Source of the DNA: Luteolibacter flavescens
GTDB lineage: Bacteria; Verrucomicrobiota; Verrucomicrobiia; Verrucomicrobiales; Akkermansiaceae
Direction: 5' to 3'
Length of the DNA stretch: 64,000 nucleotides
Assembly (NCBI RefSeq): GCF_025950085.1
Contig: NZ_JAPDDS010000014.1
Coordinates: forward strand, 1 to 64,000
Positions 46,901 to 55,172 of the stretch are shown here, piece by piece. Under the pieces are notes generated by a model. That model saw nothing but the letters and a program-made list of their open reading frames with translations, was not told the DNA's origin and ran no database searches. The translations under genes were made by a program, and so were the position numbers. Positions within the stretch are counted from its first letter, which is position 1. Every line of letters starts with the position of its first letter.

Positions 46901-47515
46901 ATGTCGCATTCGCTGAGTCTAGCCAATACCCCCGACCGCCTGCTGGCGGTCGGCGGGGAAAACGCGTTGGCCGGGCAGGATGCCGAGCGGGTGCGGCGAT
47001 TCTCCGAGCTCTGGCAGCAGTCCCAGCACGCGGTCCGGGCGTATCTCGCCAGCTTCGTGCCGGACGGCAGCCTGCGGGACGATTGCGTGCAGGAAGTCGC
47101 CCTCGTCGCTTGGCGGAAAGGTCCGCTCGATCAGGATGAGCAGGCATTCCTCCACCACGCGCTGGCCTGCGCCCGGCACATCGGCATGGCCGCCCGCCGA
47201 AAATTCCACGGCAGCCGCCTCCAGCTCCTCGCTCCGGATGTCGCCCAGTCGCTGGCCGACTCGGTGGCCGCCCAGGAGCGCCCCGCGCCCACCGAGGCGA
47301 CCGAGCGGGTGGAAGCACTCCGCCACTGCATCAGCCGCCTGACTCCCGACCAGCAGTCGCTGATTCGTCTGCGCTACGGCGAGGAAAGCGCCGCCGCTCT
47401 TTCCAAGGAGGCACAGCGCGCCGGGAAATCGCTGGAAACCCTCTACAAGCGCCTCGAACGGCTGCGCGGACTCCTGCGGGACTGCGTGACCCGCCAGATG
47501 ACCCCGACGGAATGA
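46901..47515 (+). CDS. RNA polymerase sigma factor, ECF-type
   Basis: A 204-residue sigma-70 family protein of the extracytoplasmic-function kind found in PVC bacteria. Region 2 spans about 28-95 (QQSQHAVRAYLASFVP, then DDCVQEVALVAWRK). Region 4 spans about 130-195, with a helix-turn-helix (LTPDQQSLIRLRYGEESAA, then KEAQRAGKSLETLYKRLERL). It would direct RNA polymerase to a small regulon. The stop overlaps the next gene (a membrane-anchored FecR-like protein) as ATGA, the usual sigma/anti-sigma arrangement. The in-between domain is longer than in minimal ECF factors and contains an Ala/Glu-rich stretch. Confidence 0.85.
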   Translation: MSHSLSLANTPDRLLAVGGENALAGQDAERVRRFSELWQQSQHAVRAYLASFVPDGSLRDDCVQEVALVAWRKGPLDQDEQAFLHHALACARHIGMAARRKFHGSRLQLLAPDVAQSLADSVAAQERPAPTEATERVEALRHCISRLTPDQQSLIRLRYGEESAAALSKEAQRAGKSLETLYKRLERLRGLLRDCVTRQMTPTE

Positions 47516-48519
47516 GCGACCTGCCCGCCCATCCCCCCGAAGCCGACGAGCTGTCCGAGCTCTTCGCCAGATTCCTCGACCAGCGGCTGGACGAGAAAGG
47601 GCACCGTCGTCTGGAAGATCTGCTGCGCGATGATCCCGCCGCCCGCGACCGCTGCGCGAAGCTCCTGCTCTTCGACGCGGAGATGAAGGACGCGCTGGAA
47701 CCCAGCGAACTGGAGTGGCTGGAGACCCGGCGCGTCGTCCTCGCCCGCCGCGATGGCCGCCCGGCGATGGAGATCCAGCGCAGCCAGGAGCTTCGCGTGG
47801 GCCCGCGCGCCAGGCTGGAAAACTCGCGCCCGGGAAAGCGGAGGAAAGCCGCTGCGATCTTCGGCAGCTTCGCGGTCCTCGCCGCAGCCGCCGCCTTCCT
47901 CGTGCCGCGTTTCCTCCACCCGGTCGCCGCGCCGGTGCTGCGGAATCCCGGATTCGAAATCACCGACCTCTCGCTGAATACCACGGGAAACACCACCGCG
48001 CTCATCGAGTGGCAGGACTACTTCTCCACGCTGGATGCCGACCTCTGCGAGATCGGCCGCGTGAGCGGAGGGCGCGTCTTCGCGAAGTCCGGGCGGAATG
48101 TCGCGCGGCTGAAAAGAGGAGGCCACCTCACCCAGCGCCTGCAGGATGAGCATGGCAAGCCCATCACCGCCCGGCCCGGCGCGCGCTACGTGCTCACCGG
48201 CTGGGCCTACACCGATGGCACCGGGACTCACGTCCTGCGCCCCGCCCTGCGTGTGGTCGCCAGCGGCTGGCCCGCGATGATTCAGTACGAAGCCGCCACC
48301 CAGCGCCACGAACTCCCGCAAAAAGACGGCTGGCAGCAATTCCGCGTCGAATTCGACCTTGGTCAAGACCTCGAGCGGGAACCCAGCGACGTGACCATCA
48401 CCGAGCGCCCCACCCTGGACCTGAAGGGACGCGAAATGACCCTCTCCCTCGACTCCCGCGGCGACAAGGGCTCGGTCTTCTACCTCGACGACCTGTCGCT
48501 GGAGGTGAAAGGGGACTGA
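47512..48519 (+). CDS. Membrane-anchored anti-sigma-like protein with external carbohydrate-binding-like domain
   Basis: A 335-residue protein coupled to the sigma gene by a 4-base overlap. Residues 1-100 are cytoplasmic, helical and acidic (SELFARFLDQRLDEKGHRRL), like the anti-sigma part of FecR-type proteins of PVC bacteria. A single membrane helix follows a basic stretch (about 117-138, AAIFGSFAVLAAAAAFLVP). The external part (about 145-335) is beta-rich, beginning VLRNPGFEITDLSLNTTG and ending YLDDLSLEVKGD, the pattern of galactose-binding-like domains. The FecR ring domain is not evident, so this domain may replace it as a ligand sensor. Role inferred from layout. Confidence 0.7.
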   Translation: MSDLPAHPPEADELSELFARFLDQRLDEKGHRRLEDLLRDDPAARDRCAKLLLFDAEMKDALEPSELEWLETRRVVLARRDGRPAMEIQRSQELRVGPRARLENSRPGKRRKAAAIFGSFAVLAAAAAFLVPRFLHPVAAPVLRNPGFEITDLSLNTTGNTTALIEWQDYFSTLDADLCEIGRVSGGRVFAKSGRNVARLKRGGHLTQRLQDEHGKPITARPGARYVLTGWAYTDGTGTHVLRPALRVVASGWPAMIQYEAATQRHELPQKDGWQQFRVEFDLGQDLEREPSDVTITERPTLDLKGREMTLSLDSRGDKGSVFYLDDLSLEVKGD

Positions 48520-48695
48520 TGATCGATCCAGGTTAACGGAAGGCACGGAATTAACAGGCAAGTACCGACCCGGTGCTATCCGCCTATGGACACGACCGCG
48601 GCTCCAGCATAGTGTACCGACGCGACGACAATCCGAATTTCACGGAGTGCCGAATTCACCTCTAATTCTGCTTAAATCATTCAAAACTGATCAAA

Positions 48696-49322
48696 ATGAA
48701 TATTAACAATTTGATTGCCAGCATTATATTCGGGGTGAATTTATTCTCAGTTTCACATGCGCAAAATTCGACCGAGAGTAATGATTATAGTTCTCCAAGG
48801 ATAGGCAGATTACTGAAAGTCGCAAGACTGAATTCGACCGGACAGGATCCGAATCGATACATGCGTCTTCTAGAAAAACAAGGGGCCGATTGTGATATAG
48901 CTACGGAGCTGGATCCGGCGAGCTTCAGGGTTATTAGAGTTTGGAGTTTGGGCGAATCCGCCGACATCCTCAGAACTATAAAAATCTTTAAAGACGGATC
49001 GATGAAGATGGCGCTGAAACGATATCCATCCGACCCGGCGAATGAGCATGGATTTAAGCCCGTTGATTTTGACGACACAGTAAAGAAGATCGATTCTTTA
49101 CTAAAAGAACCAATCTCTTTCAGAAAGACATCCGTTAGCATTGGAAGTAACGGCGTTGATTTCATTGTTGAGTCTATCAAAAAAGGAGAGTATCTTTGGG
49201 CGGTTCGGGAGGCTGATTATTCCGACGGAGACGAATATCGTGCAATGGGGGAAATAATAGATGGGCTTAGCGCCAAAGGCAGTGCATCACAAAAGCCCGT
49301 CCCTCAGAAAAAGGAAAAATGA
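48696..49322 (+). CDS. Exported protein of unknown function on AT-rich DNA
   Basis: A 208-residue protein with a signal peptide (MNINNLIASIIFGVNLFSVSHA, cut before QN). The mature part has no recognised domain. It has a mixed alpha/beta look with FRVIRVWSLGESADILRTI and a Lys-rich tail. Its DNA is strikingly more AT-rich than its neighbours (codons such as ATA, AAA, GAT), and it is flanked by non-coding stretches on both sides, which suggests recent transfer of a single gene. No clear Shine-Dalgarno precedes the ATG. Confidence 0.65.
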   Translation: MNINNLIASIIFGVNLFSVSHAQNSTESNDYSSPRIGRLLKVARLNSTGQDPNRYMRLLEKQGADCDIATELDPASFRVIRVWSLGESADILRTIKIFKDGSMKMALKRYPSDPANEHGFKPVDFDDTVKKIDSLLKEPISFRKTSVSIGSNGVDFIVESIKKGEYLWAVREADYSDGDEYRAMGEIIDGLSAKGSASQKPVPQKKEK

Positions 49323-49649
49323 ATCCACGCGCCAACTAATGGCACTGACCGTGCCAACCCGTTTTTTGAAGCAAAACGCCGATAGTTTCTCGACTAGAAA
49401 TATCCCCTTGCCCGCCACCTTGGCAGCCTTCGGGCAATGCGGGTTACTTACAGTCTCGCCGCATGGCGTGAGGATGCCTTCACGTATTCCTCACGACCAA
49501 CAGCGACGAGACAGTCGTCTATTTTCCCTCCTGAGAGCGATCTTGAGAAAACCGGATGAACACGAATGCAGCCGGACAGATTTCTCCTTGGTTGGTTTTG
49601 TAACGGGACGATGACCCAGCAGAGAGGAAGCCTGATCCCGGAGTCGCCC
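49323..49649. other. Intergenic region after the AT-rich gene
   Basis: About 330 bases. No frame looks convincingly coding. The in-frame codons from 49566, or from the ATG at 49611, could extend the following membrane protein at its N terminus, but they add a polar stretch before the first helix. Confidence 0.35.
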
Positions 49650-50084
49650 ATGCCATTGCGAATCCTCCGGCTGGGGCTGCTGGTCAGCAGCATCGGCTGG
49701 GGCATCTCGTTCCTGTTCACCTTTGCCCCGTGGAGCACGGCGGCGGATCAGCTCTACCTGATGGGGGCGGACCGCATCCACTATCAGCCCCTGCTCGACT
49801 ACTGGCTGAAGATGGCGTCCGCGACCTTCGGCTGCATCGGCATCGCCTCGGCCCTGGCATGCCTGACGCCAGCTCGCTTCGCAGGCCTGATCTACCTCCT
49901 CGGGCCATTCCACGCAGTGATCGGGACGGTGCTGGTCGTCGCCGCGATATCCAATGACCTGAGCACCGACCGGCATCCCACCTTTCCGGCGGACATCACA
50001 TTCTGCTTCGTCACCGCAGCGCTGATTTCCGCACCGCTTCTCGTGACACTGCGGAAAAGCAGGTCCACGGGGCATCCTTCTTGA
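49650..50084 (+). CDS. Small four-helix integral membrane protein
   Basis: About 144 residues from the ATG at 49650 (MPLRILRLGLLVSSIGW). Four membrane helices are visible: LLVSSIGWGISFLFTF, FGCIGIASALACL, LIYLLGPFHAVIGTVLVVAA and ITFCFVTAALISAPLLVTL. It has an external loop with polar and aromatic residues (LYLMGADRIHYQPLLDYW). The family is unknown to me; it could be a DUF-type inner-membrane protein. It precedes the TerC gene by 124 bases on the same strand. Alternative starts are 49611 and 49566. Confidence 0.55.
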   Translation: MPLRILRLGLLVSSIGWGISFLFTFAPWSTAADQLYLMGADRIHYQPLLDYWLKMASATFGCIGIASALACLTPARFAGLIYLLGPFHAVIGTVLVVAAISNDLSTDRHPTFPADITFCFVTAALISAPLLVTLRKSRSTGHPS

Positions 50085-50208
50085 GGCTGAGTTGCCAAGC
50101 GCGGGGGAGGGGGATTTTTCGGGCTTGCGATGGAGGGGCCTTCACTCCATTCGTCGCCCAAGTCAAAAGCCATCCATCGCGACAACTACATTTTCCGCGT
50201 AAGATTCC

Positions 50209-51171
50209 ATGCTTCAACACGCTCTCGACAGTTTCGCCGGCATCAAAGGTGTTGAAATCCTGGCCTTCATCATCCCCTTCCTGCTGGCCATCTGGATCGA
50301 TCTGAGGGCCCACCGCGCCAGCCACGCCATCACGATGCGGGATGCCGCCATGTGGTCGGTGATCTGGGTCCTCTGCGCGATGGCATTCGGTGCCTTCATC
50401 TACTTCGAGCGGGGAGGCGAGGCCGCCAGCCTCTACGTCACTGGCTATGTCCTGGAGAAGGCCCTCGCGGTGGACAATCTCTTCGCCTTCTTCCTCATCT
50501 TCAAGTCATTCGGCCTCACCCAGGAGCAAAACCAGCCGCTCCAGCACCGTATCCTCTACTGGGGAATTCTGGGAGCCATCGTCTTCCGCGTCCTTTTCCT
50601 CGGGATCGGAGCGATGGTGGTGAATCTCAGCCCCTACGTGCTCATCGCCTTCGCTCTCATCGTCCTCTGGACGGTCTACAAGATGTGGCAGAGCGACGAC
50701 GACGACGAGGAAGTGGACTACACCAAGCACTGGTCGGTGGCCCTCGTGAAGAGATTCACCAGGGTGAATCCATCCATCGAATCGAAGCGGTTCTTCTCCA
50801 ACGGAGCCACGCCGCTTTTCCTCTGCCTCATCTGCATCGAGGTCTGCGACGTCATCTTCGCCTTCGACTCGATGCCGGTCATCGTCGCGGTGGTGAAGGA
50901 TCCCTTCCTGATGATCACCTCCAGCCTCTGGGCCGCTGCCGGCTTGCGGAGCCTCTACTTCCTGCTCATCGCCGCGCAGAACAAATTCTGGGCGCTGGAG
51001 AAAGCCGTCATGCTGCTGCTCGTTTTCGTCTCGGGCAAGCTGATCGGCAGCGCCTTCCTCTACCACCTGCCGAATGCCGTGAGCCTCAGCATCGTCGGCG
51101 TGATCCTGGCCACCGGCATCATCTGGTCCCTCGTCTACCCGATCAAGGAGGAGCCAGGAAAGAAGCCGTGA
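50209..51171 (+). CDS. TerC/Alx family integral membrane protein
   Basis: A 320-residue inner-membrane protein with about nine helices. Diagnostic segments are YVLEKALAVDNLFAFFLIF, with the conserved acidic EKxLAVDN motif, and CIEVCDVIFAFDSMPVIVAV in the second half, with the matching acidic residues. Members of this family export manganese or other divalent metals, or protect against tellurite and alkaline stress. Many are controlled by the yybP-ykoY manganese riboswitch, but I cannot see its conserved core in the 124-base leader. A cytoplasmic acidic loop (WQSDDDDEEVDY) separates the two halves. Confidence 0.92.
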   Translation: MLQHALDSFAGIKGVEILAFIIPFLLAIWIDLRAHRASHAITMRDAAMWSVIWVLCAMAFGAFIYFERGGEAASLYVTGYVLEKALAVDNLFAFFLIFKSFGLTQEQNQPLQHRILYWGILGAIVFRVLFLGIGAMVVNLSPYVLIAFALIVLWTVYKMWQSDDDDEEVDYTKHWSVALVKRFTRVNPSIESKRFFSNGATPLFLCLICIEVCDVIFAFDSMPVIVAVVKDPFLMITSSLWAAAGLRSLYFLLIAAQNKFWALEKAVMLLLVFVSGKLIGSAFLYHLPNAVSLSIVGVILATGIIWSLVYPIKEEPGKKP

Positions 51172-51286
51172 GCCTTTCGCTTCGTCGCCGCGGACATCCA
51201 TCCGCCGCGACCGATGCGTCATCCACGCTGCGGACCGCCGGAATTCCGCATTTCCATTCCCCGTCCGGGCCATTCATCCTCCGCGC

Positions 51287-52258
51287 ATGGATTTTCTCGC
51301 GAAGGCATGGCAGGTCATCGAGATCGAGACCGGGGCGCTGCAGGGCATGGCGGCCCGGCTCGATGGCGGCTTCTCGCGGGCGGTGGAAATCCTGAAGGAC
51401 ACCCTCGACCGCCGCGGCAAGATCATCGTCGCGGGCATCGGGAAATCCGGGAACATCGGCCACAAGATCGCAGCCACGCTGAACTCCACCGGCGCTACCG
51501 CCGTGGTGCTGAATTCCCAGAACGCGCTCCATGGCGACCTCGGTATCCTCTCCGATGGTGACGCCGTGCTGATGCTCTCCTACTCCGGCGAGACCTCCGA
51601 ACTGCTCGACCTGCTGCCGCACGTGAAGCGCTTCGACGTGCAGGTGATCGCCCTGACCGGCAAGCCTTCCTCGACCCTCGCCGAGCACAGCGACGTGACG
51701 CTGGATACCTCCGTGGACCGGGAAGCCTGCCCGCTGAATCTCGCACCCACCTCCTCCTCCACCGCGATGCTGGTGATGGGCGACGCGCTGGCAATGGTGC
51801 TGCTGGAGGCGCGCGGCTTCACGGAGAAGCAATTCGCGCGCTTCCACCCCGGCGGGGCGCTGGGCCGCGCGCTGCTGACAAAGGTGGCCGACATCATGCG
51901 CGCGGGCGACCAGCTCGCGCAGATCGTGGAGGGAGCCACGGTGCGCGACGCGCTGGTGGCGATGTCCCAAGCCCGCTCCGGTGCGTGCGTGGTGACTGCG
52001 GCGGATGGCAAGCTGGCGGGCATTTTCACCCACGGCGACTTCGCCCGCAGCTACCAGAGCGATCCTCATGTGGGCGATCGTCCGGTGGCGGATTTCATGA
52101 CTCGCAGGCCGATCAGCGTATCGGCGGATTCGCTCGCGGTGGAGGCGGTCCAGACCATCGGCTCGCACCGTGTGGACGACGTGGTGGTACTGGATGGCGA
52201 AGGCCGCGCGGTGGGCCTCGTGGACACCCAGGACCTCGCCCGGCTCAAGATCGTTTGA
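51287..52258 (+). CDS. kdsD: D-arabinose 5-phosphate isomerase (KdsD/KpsF/GutQ family)
   Basis: A 323-residue enzyme that converts D-ribulose 5-phosphate to D-arabinose 5-phosphate, the first step to the lipopolysaccharide sugar Kdo. Residues about 25-185 are a SIS (sugar isomerase) domain (VAGIGKSGNIGHKIAATLNS, LMLSYSGETSELLDLLPHVK), and the family signature FHPGGALGRALL follows. Residues about 200-320 are two CBS domains (VRDALVAMSQARSGACVV, and ISVSADSLAVEAVQTIGSHR), which may bind a nucleotide regulator. Length and domain order match the family. Confidence 0.93.
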   Translation: MDFLAKAWQVIEIETGALQGMAARLDGGFSRAVEILKDTLDRRGKIIVAGIGKSGNIGHKIAATLNSTGATAVVLNSQNALHGDLGILSDGDAVLMLSYSGETSELLDLLPHVKRFDVQVIALTGKPSSTLAEHSDVTLDTSVDREACPLNLAPTSSSTAMLVMGDALAMVLLEARGFTEKQFARFHPGGALGRALLTKVADIMRAGDQLAQIVEGATVRDALVAMSQARSGACVVTAADGKLAGIFTHGDFARSYQSDPHVGDRPVADFMTRRPISVSADSLAVEAVQTIGSHRVDDVVVLDGEGRAVGLVDTQDLARLKIV

Positions 52259-52312
52259 ACACCTATTCGATCTTGATTCCTTAAGCATCCCGAAGTAATC
52301 ACCTCGTCGCGC

Positions 52313-53230
52313 ATGGCGAGGACCCCCAAGAAACAGATCCGGCTGGGCTCGACGACAGGGAACGCCCGTCGCCGCCGACGCCAGACATTCTCCGAGGTAC
52401 TCTCGAAAGCGAACGCCCGCGCGCATGACCGGATCAACCGCCGCCTGAACCAGCGCGACCTGAAGCATGTGCGCGCGGCCATCGCCGGGAGCGCCGTGCT
52501 GGGCTATGAGGATCCGCCTACGGGCATGCTGACGCGGGTCTCCCGCTGGATCCTCGGCCTGGTCCTGCTGCCGCTCTGCTGGATCACCACGTGGACTTTC
52601 TTCCAGCAATTCAGCGACGCGACGCTGGATCATGCCTTCTGGAAGATGCCCTCCTTCTGGTACTTCGCCACCGGCGTGCTGCTGATGACGGGGTGGTTCT
52701 TCTGCGGGCTGCTGCGGTCCTTCTTCCTCTACCTCTACGTGCTCGGCCATGAGCTGACGCACATCCTCTCCATCTGGGCCTTCCGCGGCCGGGTCAGCGA
52801 CTGGGGCGTGAGCCTCGACGGCGGCTACGTGACGACGAACAAGTCGAACATCTTCATCGCGCTCTCGCCCTACTTCATCCCGCTGTGGGCGGCGCTCGGC
52901 GTGCTGGTCTACCTGCTGCTCGGCATCGCCTTCCCGCTGCCGCCGGTGTCGGACAAGATCCTCTTCGGCTGGGTCGGCTTCTTCTGGGCCTTCCACCTGC
53001 TGTGGACACTCTGGATGATCCCGCGCGACCAGCCCGACCTGCGGGAAAACGGCACCTTTCTCTCGCTGGTGATCATCTATCTGGCGAACCAGCTCGTGCT
53101 CGCGGGCCTGCTCTGCGCCGCCGCCAAGCCGCTCGGCTTCGGGGAGTTCGGCGAGGAATGGATGGCAAACGCTGCCCGCAGCATGGAAGGCGTGCTGCGC
53201 GTGGTGCGGGAGATCCGCTACGGGCTTTAA
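52313..53230 (+). CDS. Integral membrane protein with an HExxH motif, putative membrane metalloprotease
   Basis: A 305-residue protein. The first 75 residues are basic and cytoplasmic. About six membrane helices follow (ILGLVLLPLCWITTW, FATGVLLMTGWFFCGLL, FIPLWAALGVLVYLLLG and others). At the end of the second or third helix lies YVLGHELTHILSIWAF, containing HELTH, which fits the zinc-binding HExxH of membrane metalloproteases such as the M50 group. A possible third ligand is not obvious; the loop after it (VSLDGGYVTTNKSN) resembles the region after the M50 motif. I infer a membrane protease, but a non-catalytic homologue is possible. Confidence 0.55.
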   Translation: MARTPKKQIRLGSTTGNARRRRRQTFSEVLSKANARAHDRINRRLNQRDLKHVRAAIAGSAVLGYEDPPTGMLTRVSRWILGLVLLPLCWITTWTFFQQFSDATLDHAFWKMPSFWYFATGVLLMTGWFFCGLLRSFFLYLYVLGHELTHILSIWAFRGRVSDWGVSLDGGYVTTNKSNIFIALSPYFIPLWAALGVLVYLLLGIAFPLPPVSDKILFGWVGFFWAFHLLWTLWMIPRDQPDLRENGTFLSLVIIYLANQLVLAGLLCAAAKPLGFGEFGEEWMANAARSMEGVLRVVREIRYGL

Positions 53231-53275
53231 TGGCGAAGGGTTGCGGACACGCCGATCCGCCGCTATGAGGAAGTC

Positions 53276-53497
53276 GTGAGAACAGAATTTGCCAAACTCC
53301 TGGAATTGAGCCGGGCCGAGCGAATCGAACTCGTCGAAGACCTCTGGGACAGCCTCGCAGACGAGAAGACCACCGAGGATGTGAGCGCCGAGAAAAAGAA
53401 GGAACTCGCGGACCGGCGCACCCGTTTTCAGGCGAATCCCGAATCGGGTCTCTCGTGGGACTCGGTGAAGAAGCTGGCGAGAAGCCGCCATGAGTGA
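53276..53497 (+). CDS. Antitoxin of the addiction-module component family
   Basis: A 73-residue protein that begins at a GTG (53276). The nearby ATG at 53265 leads to a stop after four codons. It has the family's N-terminal signature FAKLLELSRAERIELVEDLWDSL, followed by a charged tail (AEKKKELADRRTRFQANP) that would wrap the toxin. It would neutralise the ParE-like toxin and probably repress the shared promoter. It overlaps the toxin gene by 8 bases. Confidence 0.88.
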   Translation: MRTEFAKLLELSRAERIELVEDLWDSLADEKTTEDVSAEKKKELADRRTRFQANPESGLSWDSVKKLARSRHE

Positions 53498-53798
53498 CCG
53501 GATCATCTACACACCGGATTCCGCTCAGGACATCGCCGAATCCTACGACTGGTACGAAGGTCACGAGCCCGGACTCGGCGAACAATTCCTTCTCAGCGTC
53601 GAAGCCTGCGCCTCACGGATCCAGCGAAATCCGGCCGCCTATCCTCCGGTAGCCGATGGATTCAGGAAGGCCGCTTTGAAACGCTTCCCATTCGAAATCT
53701 TCTACGAAGCGACGCCGGACCACATCACGATTTACGCGGTTTATCACTTTTCCCGGGACCCGAAGAAGTGGCGCGCGCGGCTCAAGAAGCGGAAGTGA
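53490..53798 (+). CDS. ParE/RelE-family toxin
   Basis: A 102-residue toxin with the compact RelE/ParE fold: a helical start (DSAQDIAESYDWYEGHEPGL), EQFLLSVEACASRIQRNPAAY, the strand-rich FRKAALKRFPFEIFYEATPD and a C-terminal ITIYAVYHFSRDPKKW. It is the usual partner of addiction-module-component antitoxins. Family members either poison gyrase (ParE) or cut mRNA (RelE); sequence alone does not decide. Antitoxin first, 8-base overlap, so a complete type II module. It ends 5 bases from the convergent rhomboid gene. Confidence 0.9.
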   Translation: MSDRIIYTPDSAQDIAESYDWYEGHEPGLGEQFLLSVEACASRIQRNPAAYPPVADGFRKAALKRFPFEIFYEATPDHITIYAVYHFSRDPKKWRARLKKRK

Positions 53799-53803
53799 TC
53801 CTG

Positions 53804-55060
53804 CTACCCCACCATCTTCACGCACGCCAGCACCGCCGAGCCGATCAGCAGGCCGACAGCGGCGCCGCCGAGCACCAGATCGGCGGAGGTGGTGCGGGGA
53901 CGATGCGGGGATGAGGATTTCGGAAACACCACCGCGGCGTAAATCATGCCGGCGATGAGGCCGCCCGCGTGCGCGGCATTGTCGATGAAGTGCCGGAAGA
54001 CATAGCCGATGATGCCGGTCATCACGATGCCCGCGACCAGGCGCTTGCGTGCGCTCTCCGGGACGAGGCTGCGGTGCATCGACTCGAAGACGAGCAGGAA
54101 TCCGAGCAGCCCCATGAGCCCGCCGGAGATGCCGACCGACGTCTTGTCCATGAAGCGGGCCGATGCCTCACCACCCACCCACGCGGAAAGCAGCAGCACC
54201 ATCGCCATGTGCGGCCAGCGGGCGAAGCACTCCACGCGCTTGCCCAGGTAGGCGAGGGCGGACGCATTCATCAGCCAGTGCAACCAGTGGCCGTGCAGGA
54301 AGGGCGCGGTGAGCAGCCGCCACCAGTCGCCCGCGGCACCGTCGACCTTGGTGAGGCCTGCCTTCGCTATCGAAATACCGAAGGTGTCGAGCGTTCCGAA
54401 TCCGAGGACATAGTGCCACAGCCCGAGGAGGCCCTTCATTCCCTCCAAGCCATGCTTCCCGTTGTAATAAACAATCTCGGAGAAAAGTTGGACGATCGCC
54501 GCCACGACCATCAACCGGAACATCAGCCGGGTGACGGGCGTGTTCTGAATGGATAGCCAGGTCTCAAATCTCAGCACCGGCGCATCCACGGCCATCTCCC
54601 CTGCCGCCCAGCGCTTGGCGCGCTTGAGACGCTTGTAGCCCTGATACCACGGCAGCGCTCCCAGCAGGAAAAACAGCAGCACGCCCAGCCCCAGCGAGGC
54701 GTTGGCAGTGAGCTTGCCGGTGGAAAAGAAATTCCAAGCCACCATCACGACGAGGATCGCGCCAAAGATCGTCATCTGCTGCTTCCCCTCCCCCATCTCC
54801 CAGCGGGCCCAGCGGATGCGGGCCTCGCGCAGTGCAGGGTGGAGCTCCGGGATTTCCTCCGGCAGCACCCAGCCGCGGGCCGCGGGGGTCCACACCAGAT
54901 CGACCCGAGCACCACCGTCCTCGACGATGGCGCGGGACAGCTCCTCGAAGCTCCCGACCGGCACCTCGCGGCCCTTCCGGTCCACCCAGCCCCAGCCAGG
55001 GGCGGCTTCCGGAAAGGCATTCTCGCGCGCCCATACGGGAAGCTCGGAGTCAGGGGTCAT
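53804..55060 (-). CDS. Rhomboid intramembrane serine protease with N-terminal GYF-like domain
   Basis: A 418-residue protein from the ATG at 55060 (MTPDSELPVWARENA). A TTG five codons upstream is less likely. Residues 1-75 are a cytoplasmic GYF_2-like domain (WGWVDRKGREVPVGSFEEL). Membrane helices start near 100. The rhomboid core shows HGHWLHWLMNASALAYLG (oxyanion region with Asn), the nucleophile in VGISGGLMGLLGF (GxSG) and the catalytic His in IDNAAHAGGLIAGMIY. It would cut substrates within the membrane. GYF-rhomboid fusions are frequent in this phylum. It stands alone, with a terminator on each side or a convergent neighbour. Confidence 0.9.
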   Translation of the reverse strand: MTPDSELPVWARENAFPEAAPGWGWVDRKGREVPVGSFEELSRAIVEDGGARVDLVWTPAARGWVLPEEIPELHPALREARIRWARWEMGEGKQQMTIFGAILVVMVAWNFFSTGKLTANASLGLGVLLFFLLGALPWYQGYKRLKRAKRWAAGEMAVDAPVLRFETWLSIQNTPVTRLMFRLMVVAAIVQLFSEIVYYNGKHGLEGMKGLLGLWHYVLGFGTLDTFGISIAKAGLTKVDGAAGDWWRLLTAPFLHGHWLHWLMNASALAYLGKRVECFARWPHMAMVLLLSAWVGGEASARFMDKTSVGISGGLMGLLGFLLVFESMHRSLVPESARKRLVAGIVMTGIIGYVFRHFIDNAAHAGGLIAGMIYAAVVFPKSSSPHRPRTTSADLVLGGAAVGLLIGSAVLACVKMVG

Positions 55061-55119
55061 CGTCGGCTCAATCAAGCGCGGGCCGTGCCGGTGGCCAAGG
55101 GGAAATCCCGGCCAAAGAA

Positions 55120-55151
55120 AAAGGCGCGGGGCAAAACTGCCTCGCGCCTTT
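55120..55151 (-). terminator. Rho-independent terminator of secG
   Basis: A 14-bp stem (55120-55133 with 55138-55151, one G-T pair) with loop AAAC. On the minus strand it is followed by CTTTTTCTTT. It begins about 20 bases past the secG stop. Confidence 0.85.
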
Positions 55152-55172
55152 CCGTGAAAATCGTGATGTCGA

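Noticed and set aside
50085-50208. Possible yybP-ykoY manganese riboswitch before the TerC gene
   Set aside because: TerC genes often have one, but the conserved core sequences and paired stems are not visible in this leader.
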